Of a stretch of DNA of 10,970 nt, positions 5,836 to 10,970 are shown one piece after another (within the stretch, counting starts at the first letter, position 1; every line of letters begins with the position of its first letter). The notes beneath the pieces are model-generated. The model saw only the letters and a program-made list of their open reading frames with translations. It did not search any database and was not told where the DNA came from. The DNA is from Pseudomonadota bacterium (lineage in GTDB: Bacteria > Pseudomonadota > Alphaproteobacteria > Rhodospirillales > 2-02-FULL-58-16): positions 1 to 10,970 of the forward strand of contig JADFTO010000075.1 of NCBI GenBank assembly GCA_022560215.1. Direction: 5' to 3'. The position numbers and the translations under genes are program-made.

Positions 5836-6486
5836 TCAACCCTTGCGCCAGACCGTCGCCAGCCACGGCTGGCGCGCCCTGGGCAGTCCCGGCGGGCGGT
5901 AGTAATGGAGCACCTCTTCGAACCCGGCGGCGCTGAGGTATCGGCGCCAGGTATCCAGGTCGAAGAAACAGCTATAGCGTTCGCCGCTCATTCCCTCCTC
6001 GTTGTTTCCCCTCGGGTTCGAGCTGAAGAGCACGCCCCTTGGCCTGAGGGCTGCCGAGAGCTCGGTCAGGACCCTCGGCAGTTCCCGGCTCGGCACGTGG
6101 AACAGCGACGCATTGGCGAAGACGCCGTCGAAGCGACTCTCCGGCAGTTCCATGGAGAGGAAATCCTGGTGCAGGACGTTGCATCCGGAATAGGCGCGCG
6201 CCATCTCCGCCAGCTCCCTCGATCCGTCCAGGCCCCAGGCGTCGTGCCCCAATGAACGGAAATAATGGAGGTCCCGGCCGGGACCGCACCCGAAATCGAG
6301 GATGGAATAGGGGGGCTCGCCCTCGATGGCGTCCAGGAGCGCCGCGTAGTTCTGGCTGACGTCGTGATCCCGGGTGCCATCCCAGAAGGATAAGGCGACC
6401 CGGTCGTAATGGGCGATGGTCACCTCCGAGGCGCGCCTCGCCAGCCCGGCCCGATCCGGCCCCCGATCCTGGTCGCCCTTGCCCAT
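5836..6486 (-). CDS. Class I SAM-dependent methyltransferase
   Basis: A 216-residue soluble methyltransferase with a Rossmann-like fold. Seen: motif I ILDFGCGPGRDL (62-73), an acidic residue ending strand 2 (GLDGS, Asp87), motif II/III region VLHQDFLSMELPESRFDGVFANASLFHVP (104-132), then ALRPRGVLFSSNPRG (146-160) and a C-terminal FDLDTWRRYLSAAGFEEVLHYYRPPGLPR segment with the usual post-motif strand. This is the methyltransferase_11/25 type whose substrates are mostly small molecules; the true substrate is unknown. The ATG at 6486 has an AGGGAA site about 3-8 nt upstream. The gene stands alone on the minus strand between + strand genes and is divergent from the HAD phosphatase gene with 174 bp between them. 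It and the exported protein gene separate the pseudouridine synthase from the HAD-ATP12 operon, so the pair may be an insertion into an older gene order. Confidence 0.88.
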   Translation of the reverse strand: MGKGDQDRGPDRAGLARRASEVTIAHYDRVALSFWDGTRDHDVSQNYAALLDAIEGEPPYSILDFGCGPGRDLHYFRSLGHDAWGLDGSRELAEMARAYSGCNVLHQDFLSMELPESRFDGVFANASLFHVPSRELPRVLTELSAALRPRGVLFSSNPRGNNEEGMSGERYSCFFDLDTWRRYLSAAGFEEVLHYYRPPGLPRARQPWLATVWRKG

Positions 6487-6600
6487 GGTTCCCTATAGCA
6501 GGATCAAGGCGGGTCTGCATCCCGCACATCTTCCCTTGTTTCCCTGGTCCCGGGATCGTTACCCTGCGGGGAGGCGCGCGGGCAGCGCCCTGGAATTTGA

Positions 6601-6624
6601 CGCCCGGGTCCGGAAGGCCGGGCG
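6601..6624 (+). other. Hairpin in the leader of the HAD-ATP12 operon
   Basis: A perfect 7-bp stem, CGCCCGG (6601-6607) with CCGGGCG (6618-6624), and a 10-nt loop, ending 36 nt before the HAD start codon. In such GC-rich DNA a stem of this size could be chance. If transcribed it lies in the 5' leader and could affect translation or mRNA stability. No promoter was recognised in the 6487-6660 spacer. Confidence 0.3.
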
Positions 6625-6660
6625 CGCCCCGGATTGGGACAACAGGCGCGACGGAGACCG

Positions 6661-7353
6661 ATGAACAAGCCCCTCCGCTTGGCCGTGTTCGATTGCGACG
6701 GCACCTTGGTTGACAGCCAGCATTCCATTATCGCCGCCGTGCACACGGCCTGCGAGGCCAACCGCGTGCCCCGGCCCGCGCCCGGCACGGTGAGGCGCTT
6801 GGTCGGGCTGCCCTTGGCCCAATCCTTCGCCAGGCTGGTGCCCGGCGCGGACGAGGAAACCTGCGTCAGGCTGAGGGAAAGCTACCGGCAAGCCTTTTCC
6901 GACCTCAGGCTCGCGGGACGGGTGGACGAGCCCCTGTACCCCGGAGCGGCCGAGGGCCTGGAGGCCCTGGCGGATTGCGGCTGGCTGCTGGGTGTCGCCA
7001 CCGGCAAGTCGCGCCGGGGGTTGAGCGCCACCCTCGCGGGCCACGGCCTCGAGGGCATGTTCGCGACCCTTCAGACCGCCGACCAGGCCCAGGGCAAGCC
7101 CCACCCCGAAATGCTGTTCAAGGCCATGGACGAAACAGGTGCCGAGGCGGCCATGACGGTGATGATCGGGGACACCACCTACGACATGGAAATGGCCCAG
7201 AGCGCCGGCACCTTGGCCGTCGGCGCGGCCTGGGGCTATCATGAAGCGATTGAGCTGCAAACGGCCGGCGCCGATTGTATCGTGGAGGGCTTCGCCGACC
7301 TGCCCCGGGCGTTGGCGGCCCTTTTGGATGGGAAGGCGGGAGACCAGGAATGA
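6661..7353 (+). CDS. HAD-family phosphatase, phosphoglycolate phosphatase-like
   Basis: A 230-residue cytoplasmic hydrolase of the haloacid dehalogenase superfamily with a helical C1-type cap. Seen: motif I FDCDGTLVDS with nucleophile Asp11 and acid/base Asp13, cap residues about 18-90, motif II VATGK (Thr114, Lys116 region), motif III lysine in GKPHPEM (Lys146), and motif IV IGDTTYDMEMA (Asp171, Asp175). All catalytic positions are present, so it should be an active phosphatase. It is closest in layout to Gph/phosphoglycolate phosphatases and related HAD-IA enzymes; the substrate cannot be fixed from sequence. The ATG at 6661 has GGAG 4 nt upstream (6653-6656). Its stop overlaps the start of the small peptide gene (ATGA, 7350-7353). 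Together with ATP12 it forms a gene order seen in many alphaproteobacteria. Confidence 0.9.
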   Translation: MNKPLRLAVFDCDGTLVDSQHSIIAAVHTACEANRVPRPAPGTVRRLVGLPLAQSFARLVPGADEETCVRLRESYRQAFSDLRLAGRVDEPLYPGAAEGLEALADCGWLLGVATGKSRRGLSATLAGHGLEGMFATLQTADQAQGKPHPEMLFKAMDETGAEAAMTVMIGDTTYDMEMAQSAGTLAVGAAWGYHEAIELQTAGADCIVEGFADLPRALAALLDGKAGDQE

Positions 7354-7478
7354 AACGGGCCTTGAGGATATTGAGCGTTGCCGTGGTGCTCTTTGTCGCC
7401 CTGGTGGCGCCCGCCGAGAGCCTCATGGAAGGCATCGGCAAAGGCATCGGCAAGGCCCTGGAAGGCCTCTTCAAGTGA
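7350..7478 (+). CDS. 42-residue exported or membrane-inserted amphipathic peptide
   Basis: A short gene held between HAD and ATP12: its ATG overlaps the HAD stop by 4 bp and its TGA ends 4 nt before the ATP12 start, so translation is probably coupled on both sides. The product begins MKRALRIL, then a hydrophobic core SVAVVLFVALVAPA, which looks like a signal peptide with a possible cut after A-P-A at residue 22, or alternatively an uncleaved anchor. The remaining 20 residues carry GIGKGIGK and end ALEGLFK. On a helical wheel L, M, I, I, L, L and F fall on one face and E, E, K, K, E and K on the other, so a strongly amphipathic helix is expected. GIGKGIGK is encoded by a tandem 12-bp repeat (7431-7442 and 7443-7454). 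No family is recognised. The operon position argues that the gene is real; its role is unknown. Confidence 0.65.
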   Translation: MKRALRILSVAVVLFVALVAPAESLMEGIGKGIGKALEGLFK

Positions 7479-7482
7479 TGCC

Positions 7483-8193
7483 ATGAGGTGGGCGACGGGC
7501 AGGCGGCTCTACGTGCGGGTGGATGCGGTCCCGGCCGGCGGCGGTTTCGCCGTCGCCATCGACGGCCGCCCGGCCAGGACGCCCGAGGGCAGGGACTTGG
7601 GCCTGCCCTCCGAAGCCCTGGCCCGGGCCGTCGCCGATGAATGGCGGGCCCAGGCCGAGACCGTCGAGCCCGAGTCCATGCCCCTGACCCGGCTGGCGTC
7701 CACCGCCATAGACCGGGTCGGCGCGGGGAGGCGGGACGTGATCGACCAGGCGCTGAAATATGCCGAGACCGACCTCCTGTGCTACCGGGCCGAAGCGCTC
7801 CCGGAGTTGGCCGAGAGCCAACAGATGCGCTGGCAGCCGCTCCTCGATTGGGCGGCGGAGGCTGAGGGCGCCCGCCTCCGGGTGACGGCGGGCGTCTCGC
7901 CCGTGGCCCAGCCGAAGGCGGCCTTGGCGGCCCTCCGCGCCGCCGTCGAGGCCCTGGACGACATGGAGCTCGCTGTCCTTTCCACCGTCACCGCCGCCAC
8001 GGGTTCCCTGATCGTCGCCCTGGCGTTGTTGGGGGGGCGGATCGGGGCGGACGAGGCCTTCGAGACCTCGCAGGTGGACGAAAGCTTCCAGATCTCCCGC
8101 TGGGGCGAGGACGCGGAAGCCGAGGACCGGCGGCGGCGGCTTAAGGCGGACATCCGGGCCGCCGCCGATTTCCTCGGGCTGCTCAGGGGATAG
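7483..8193 (+). CDS. ATP12-family F1-ATPase assembly chaperone
   Basis: A 236-residue chaperone that, by its mitochondrial counterpart, binds the F1 alpha subunit and prevents aggregation before alpha3-beta3 assembly of ATP synthase. Seen: a beta-rich N-terminal part with GGGFAVAIDGRPARTPEGR (19-37), the family signature MPLTRLASTAID (66-77), YAETDLLCYRAE (93-104), MRWQPLLDWA (115-124), and the conserved C-terminal block DESFQISRWGEDAEAEDRR (199-217). Length is normal for bacterial ATP12. The ATG at 7483 follows the upstream stop by 4 nt, has only a weak ribosome site, and probably depends on coupling to the small peptide gene. It is the last gene of the operon and of the GC-rich part of the window: composition changes just after it. 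ATP12 is restricted to alphaproteobacteria and mitochondria, which is the best single clue to the host. Confidence 0.93.
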   Translation: MRWATGRRLYVRVDAVPAGGGFAVAIDGRPARTPEGRDLGLPSEALARAVADEWRAQAETVEPESMPLTRLASTAIDRVGAGRRDVIDQALKYAETDLLCYRAEALPELAESQQMRWQPLLDWAAEAEGARLRVTAGVSPVAQPKAALAALRAAVEALDDMELAVLSTVTAATGSLIVALALLGGRIGADEAFETSQVDESFQISRWGEDAEAEDRRRRLKADIRAAADFLGLLRG

Positions 8194-8480
8194 GGCTCTA
8201 GGTCACGGACTCATAAATGTCGTCGTGATTGGATGATGGCTTGCCGCACCGATATCCGCTAAGCGCAGATAAGCAGTCCTCCGGCGGAGCTTCCGTCACT
8301 TCCGGGTAGTGCCAAGAGCGGACATTGGTCACTTTCGGCGTAGCGTTCCCGATTGATCCCCGACACTTGACAACGCGCCAGACCGCGTGCGATCTGGATG
8401 ACACGGGGGCTCGCGATCTCCCCGTTAGGCGTCATGCCCAAGCATCGCGTTCCGATGGTTTTGCCTGGAGGAACGTTCGC
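8194..8480. other. Gene-free junction region with composition change
   Basis: No credible gene was found in these 287 bp. Frames are either short or lack initiation signals. A TTGACA hexamer (8367-8372) could be a -35 for the genes to the right, but no good -10 lies at the proper distance. A 12-bp motif, AGCGGACATTGG (8317-8328), recurs inverted at 10283-10294. A weak hairpin, CGGGG (8404-8408) with CCCCG (8420-8424), is nested between ATGAC and GTCAT. This is where the GC-rich core DNA gives way to the less GC-rich accessory DNA. Confidence 0.5.
8317..8328. repeat. Left copy of AGCGGACAT-type motif
   Basis: AGCGGACATTGG matches, in inverted orientation and at 11 of 12 positions, CCGATGTCCGCT at 10283-10294. 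The two copies bracket the truncated rhodanese, MFS and cupin genes. Two more cores form the hairpin at 10332-10361. Four occurrences within 2.1 kb, and none recognised in the GC-rich part, point to a shared element rather than chance. Confidence 0.5.
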
Positions 8481-8660
8481 ATGACCGCCATTAATATGAT
8501 TTCCGCTGAAAACCTTTGGAATTGCGTCGGCACGCCAGACTGCCCGGTGCTGATCGACGCACGCACGGACGGGGACTTCGCAGCCGATCCGCGCCTCATC
8601 CCCTCGGTGATCCGCCGCTTCCCGGCAATTTCGGAAAGTTGGCTGATATCGAGAGGATGA
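8481..8660 (+). pseudogene. Truncated rhodanese-like gene (ChrB-associated sulfurtransferase type)
   Basis: An open frame of 59 codons with a strong site, GGAGG, 9 nt before its ATG. Residues 7-46 (ISAENLWNCVGTPDCPVLIDARTDGDFAADPRLIP, then VIRR) match the start of rhodanese domains found with chromate-resistance proteins, where IDVRTDEDFAADPRLIPG is typical. From about residue 47 the sequence no longer resembles the family and ends after SESWLISRG. A rhodanese domain is normally about 100-120 residues and carries its active cysteine in the C-terminal half; that half is missing, so no sulfurtransferase activity is expected. The stop lies 4 nt before the MFS start, and GAGAGG inside the last codons serves as that gene's ribosome site, so the stub may survive as a translated leader. 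It could instead be a small functional protein, which I think less likely. Confidence 0.55.
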
Positions 8661-8664
8661 ACTG

Positions 8665-9930
8665 ATGACAGACCCTGCCATGAATTCTAAATCAAACGTC
8701 GGCGCATTCCTTACGCTGTGTTCCGTCGGATTGTTCGCTAGGCTGAGTTACGCGATGGCGCGGACGCCCGTATTGGCGCTGTTTGCGCTGCACCTGGGCG
8801 CCCCACCCGAGGCAATCGGTCTCGTCGTCGGTATCAGCACCGTAACCGGCATCTTCTTCAAGCTACCGGCCGGCGTTTTGAGCGACATCCTCGGAAGGCG
8901 ATCACTATTGATCGCAGGGCTGTGTGTATTCGCCTTTGTGCCATTCGGATATATCTTCGTGGATGGTGTTTGGGATCTGGTCGTCATTCGCTTTTTCCAT
9001 GGATTTGCGACAGCGATATACGGCCCTGTCGCCATGGCGACGATTGCGGACGTGGCGAAACAAAAGAAGGCTGAACAACTGTCGTGGTTCAGTTCGATCA
9101 CGATCATAGGAACCCTTTGCGGCGCCCCGGCGGGAGGATTTTTGCTGTGGTGGCTGCCGGGCGGCGAAGGGGCCGCGTTATCCGACTTCCACCTGATTTA
9201 CACGATCATCGGCGGGTTCGGAGTGATCGCGCTGATACTGGCCTTAACCAGACTTGGGGCGTTGAAACCGGGTGAGGTTGCAAAAGGAGAACACAAATCG
9301 TTTTCCGAAGTCTATCAACGCTTTATCTCAGGCGTTAAAGAGTTAATCAGCGACCGCGATGTGGTCATCACCAGCAGCATGGAAGGGCTGCAAAACATGA
9401 CCCTCGGTGCGTTGGAAGCGTTCCTTCCTGTCTATGCAGTAACGATAGCCGGTTTGAATGCGTTCCAAGCAGGTGCGCTGTGGGGCATTCAAATTGTGGT
9501 CACGCTCGTGGCTAAACCAATAATGGGGCGAATTGCAGATCGGTTCGGAAGGAAACCGCTCATTGTTTGTGGGATGATATTCTGTGCTGTCGCGTTCATT
9601 CTCATACCAACCGTAACCACCTTTGTATGGCTTGCCGCACTTGCGATCTTGTTTGGATTCGGGGAAGCATTCGTGACCAGTAGTGCCGCTGCGATGGTCG
9701 CGGATATGTGCGAGGAAAAGCACTATGGAGCCGCCATGGGCACTTTTGGCACCATCTACGATGTAGGACACGCCTCTGGACCCATTGCCGCCGGTTTACT
9801 GCTGGCGGCTTTCTCCGGTGATTACTTTTTGGCATTCTTACCGTTGGGCATAGTTCTTCTATTGGGTTGTGCCCTATTCGCGTTCACGACAACGGAAAGG
9901 AAATTGAGCGATGGAAATAGTGGGCAGTGA
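8665..9930 (+). CDS. Major facilitator superfamily transporter, substrate unknown
   Basis: A 421-residue inner-membrane secondary transporter, probably with twelve helices in two halves. Seen: a first helix around 13-32, the N-half motif A GVLSDILGRRS (70-80) after helix 2, RFFHGFATAIYGPVAMATIADV (109-130) in helices 4-5, a hydrophilic central loop (about 198-235, ALKPGEVAKGEHKSFSE), and the C-half repeat of motif A, GRIADRFGRKP (288-298). The ATG at 8665 has GAGAGG 8 nt upstream; Met6 (8680) is a possible alternative. Codon choice is less GC-biased than in the left part of the window, in line with transfer. The sequence does not reveal substrate or direction. The rhodanese stub just upstream recalls gene groups for chromate or oxyanion resistance that also include MFS carriers, but this is only a hint. 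The cupin gene overlaps its last 20 bp. Confidence 0.9.
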   Translation: MTDPAMNSKSNVGAFLTLCSVGLFARLSYAMARTPVLALFALHLGAPPEAIGLVVGISTVTGIFFKLPAGVLSDILGRRSLLIAGLCVFAFVPFGYIFVDGVWDLVVIRFFHGFATAIYGPVAMATIADVAKQKKAEQLSWFSSITIIGTLCGAPAGGFLLWWLPGGEGAALSDFHLIYTIIGGFGVIALILALTRLGALKPGEVAKGEHKSFSEVYQRFISGVKELISDRDVVITSSMEGLQNMTLGALEAFLPVYAVTIAGLNAFQAGALWGIQIVVTLVAKPIMGRIADRFGRKPLIVCGMIFCAVAFILIPTVTTFVWLAALAILFGFGEAFVTSSAAAMVADMCEEKHYGAAMGTFGTIYDVGHASGPIAAGLLLAAFSGDYFLAFLPLGIVLLLGCALFAFTTTERKLSDGNSGQ

Positions 9931-10276
9931 AGCGAAGAAGCACTTCAACCTGAAAGAAGCCGAGGAATTCAGAGAGAAATTCTTTTTGCGCAAACGCCTC
10001 TTCGAAACGTCTGACATGCACTTCAACATTTACTGTATTGCGGCCGGACAAGAAAACCCGTTGCACCGCCATCCCGGCAGCGATGAAATCCTTTATTTCG
10101 TTGAAGGAACGGGAGAGTGCGTTTGCGGCGACGAAACCTACGATGTAAAGACGGGCGACTTGGTGTTTGTTCCCAAAGATGTGCCACACGCAATCCGCAA
10201 CACACATGAATCCGAGAACATGGTCTGCATCCTGGCACAGTCTCCTCTACCCTGTGTCCATGTGGCGGTTAAATGA
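9911..10276 (+). CDS. Small cupin-domain protein
   Basis: A 121-residue single-domain cupin, probably a metal-binding beta-barrel in the cytoplasm. Seen: cupin motif 1 GQENPLHRHPGSDEILYFVEG (46-66) with metal ligands His52, His54 and Glu59, and motif 2 GDLVFVPKDVPHAIRN (82-97) with His93. All four usual ligands are present. The N-terminal 35 residues are charged and helical (EAKKHFNLKEAEEFREKF). The ATG at 9911 lies inside the last codons of the MFS gene (20-bp overlap, different frame), with a weak purine-rich site (AAAGG and GGAAA) upstream, so coupled translation is likely. Enzymatic or sensory roles are both possible for such small cupins. Tight pairing with a transporter suggests handling of the same small molecule, or ligand-dependent control of it; this is inference. 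Confidence 0.85.
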   Translation: MEIVGSEAKKHFNLKEAEEFREKFFLRKRLFETSDMHFNIYCIAAGQENPLHRHPGSDEILYFVEGTGECVCGDETYDVKTGDLVFVPKDVPHAIRNTHESENMVCILAQSPLPCVHVAVK

Positions 10277-10282
10277 ACGGTT

Positions 10283-10294
10283 CCGATGTCCGCT
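10283..10294. repeat. Right, inverted copy of AGCGGACAT-type motif
   Basis: CCGATGTCCGCT, the inverted partner of 8317-8328, begins 6 bp after the cupin stop. It is followed by TTCAGGGGTAAAGCAG, giving a short imperfect hairpin (CCGCTTT against AAAGCAG). Confidence 0.5.
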
Positions 10295-10331
10295 TTCAGG
10301 GGTAAAGCAGAAGTAATTTAGGGTGTGGCTG

Positions 10332-10374
10332 AATGTCCGCTAATAGCCATAAGCGGACATTGATTCGGTTTTTT
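10332..10374 (+). terminator. Perfect 10-bp hairpin with downstream T-run, candidate terminator
   Basis: AATGTCCGCT (10332-10341) pairs perfectly with AGCGGACATT (10352-10361) around a 10-nt loop. A run of six T follows at 10369-10374. The T-run starts 7 bases after the stem, farther than in a classic intrinsic terminator, and the stem is only half G/C. It stands about 55 bp after the cupin gene, where the MFS-cupin transcript should end. Because the arms carry the same AGCGGACAT core as the flanking repeats, it may be primarily part of a repeat element. Confidence 0.4.
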
Positions 10375-10513
10375 CTACAAACACGATTAAGAGAGATGCC
10401 GTATCAGCATTTCCTTTCCTTGATGCCTTTGACTTCGCAAAATCCACATGGAAGTTTGTGATATCATCAAATAACAGACGCGATTTCTTTATATTCCATA
10501 CCGTTGAGTGCCG
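10375..10513 (+). promoter_or_regulatory. AT-rich upstream region of the response regulator
   Basis: This 139-bp stretch is among the most AT-rich in the window (26 of 60 bases G/C at 10381-10440) and holds no gene. TGATATCA, a perfect 8-bp palindrome within TTTGTGATATCATCAAA (10455-10471), could be a binding site. It looks somewhat like an FNR/CRP-class site but the spacing is off by one. TATATT at 10490-10495 is a possible -10, without a matching -35. Confidence 0.3.
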
Positions 10514-10970
10514 ATGAAAGCCGCCACAAATACCGAGAACCCGATCATCTATATCGTCGATGATAACGATGATGTGCGCGAAACCCTGGAACTCTTGTTC
10601 GAATCGGTGGACCTGTGTGCAGAGAGCTTCGGCTCCGCTGGCGAATTTCTTGACGCCTATCCCATGGGCCAATCGGGTTGTCTTATTGCCGACGTTCGTA
10701 TGCCCGAGATGAGCGGGCTGGAACTCCAGGAAGAAATGGTTAAGCGGTCCATCGATCTCCCGGTGATCATAATTACAGGCTACGGAGACGTTGAAATGGC
10801 GGTGAACGCGATGAAAGCCGGTGCCGCCGATTTCATCGAGAAGCCTTATAAAGAACAAGACCTGCTTGACCGGGTGCACAAGGCGATCAACCAAAGCGCA
10901 CAAAAACGCCAAGAGAGCAGCGAAGAACAAATGGCTCGCGAGCGGCTTGCCCAATTAACCCCAAGGGAAA
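10514..10970 (+). CDS. FixJ/NarL-type two-component response regulator, N-terminal part (3' end outside window)
   Basis: The first 152 residues of a response regulator; the frame stays open to the end of the window. Seen: a complete receiver domain with the acidic pocket IVDDNDD (14-20), phosphoacceptor Asp60 in LIADVRMPEMSG, the switch threonine in IIITGYGD (Thr88), and Lys110 in FIEKPY. A charged Gln/Glu/Arg linker (about 124-146) follows, and the window ends in LAQLTPRE, the usual opening of a LuxR/FixJ helix-turn-helix (LTPREREVL). It should therefore be a DNA-binding regulator of about 200 residues controlled by a histidine kinase encoded elsewhere. The ATG at 10514 is preceded only by GTTGAG, so the start is moderately sure. 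It may regulate nearby genes, but nothing in the window shows a target. Confidence 0.9.
   Translation, partial: MKAATNTENPIIYIVDDNDDVRETLELLFESVDLCAESFGSAGEFLDAYPMGQSGCLIADVRMPEMSGLELQEEMVKRSIDLPVIIITGYGDVEMAVNAMKAGAADFIEKPYKEQDLLDRVHKAINQSAQKRQESSEEQMARERLAQLTPRE

Noticed and set aside
6559..7260. Minus-strand open frame of 233 codons opposite the HAD phosphatase
   Set aside because: Low-complexity Gly/Gln/His composition; the HAD motifs on the + strand are complete.
8198..8681. Two minus-strand open frames across the junction region
   Set aside because: No ribosome site or recognisable family, and they run antisense to the rhodanese-like stub.
10283..10361. Integron attC-like recombination site
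   Set aside because: The AGCGGACAT repeats lack the RYYYAAC/GTTRRRY core sites, and no integrase is in the window.
10340..10954. Minus-strand open frame of 204 codons at the right end
   Set aside because: It is antisense to the response regulator, whose receiver motifs (Asp60, Thr88, Lys110) are clear on the + strand.
1..10970. CRISPR array, tRNA or rRNA gene, prophage or intact insertion sequence
   Set aside because: No regularly spaced repeats, cloverleaf, rRNA-like segment, transposase or phage structural gene was seen in any part of the window.

Overview
The window most likely comes from the chromosome of a GC-rich alphaproteobacterium, probably in or near the Rhodospirillales. The evidence is an ATP12-type F1-ATPase assembly chaperone (an alphaproteobacterial and mitochondrial family), a class II DAHP synthase, and strong G/C preference at third codon positions over about the first 8.2 kb. 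No rRNA, tRNA, CRISPR array or intact insertion sequence was seen.

Layout, left to right. (1) 1-1440, + strand: the C-terminal end of a class II DAHP synthase, then a nicotinate phosphoribosyltransferase. (2) 1441-1571: about 130 bp of intergenic DNA rich in inverted repeats, lying between convergent genes. (3) 1572-4048, - strand: a three-gene membrane unit read in the order SPFH/paraslipin (qmcA-like), short NfeD, rhomboid protease. The first two overlap by 8 bp. (4) 4049-4233: a divergent promoter region with -10 sequences for both strands inside one 7-14-7 inverted repeat. (5) 4234-5211, +: an RluC/RluD-type rRNA pseudouridine synthase. (6) 5212-5425: a second palindrome-rich spacer. (7) 5426-5824, +: a small exported protein of unknown function, convergent with a SAM-dependent methyltransferase (5836-6486, -). 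(8) 6661-8193, +: a tight three-gene operon of HAD phosphatase, a 42-residue exported amphipathic peptide, and ATP12.

After about 8.2 kb the character changes. Base composition drops (44 of 60 bases are G/C at 7921-7980, against 31 of 60 at 9421-9480) and codon use loosens. This part holds a truncated rhodanese gene, an MFS transporter and a cupin whose start overlaps the transporter's end. Inverted copies of a 12-bp AGCGGACAT-type motif flank these genes at 8317-8328 and 10283-10294. I read this as a laterally acquired or decayed accessory segment. The window ends inside a FixJ-type response regulator (from 10514), which stops at the start of its DNA-binding domain.

The most interesting items are the stomatin/NfeD/rhomboid cluster, which resembles the mitochondrial SLP2-PARL partnership; the 42-residue peptide inside the HAD-ATP12 operon; the two compound palindromic spacers; and the truncated rhodanese kept in frame ahead of the transporter. 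None of these is shown to be new by sequence reading alone.
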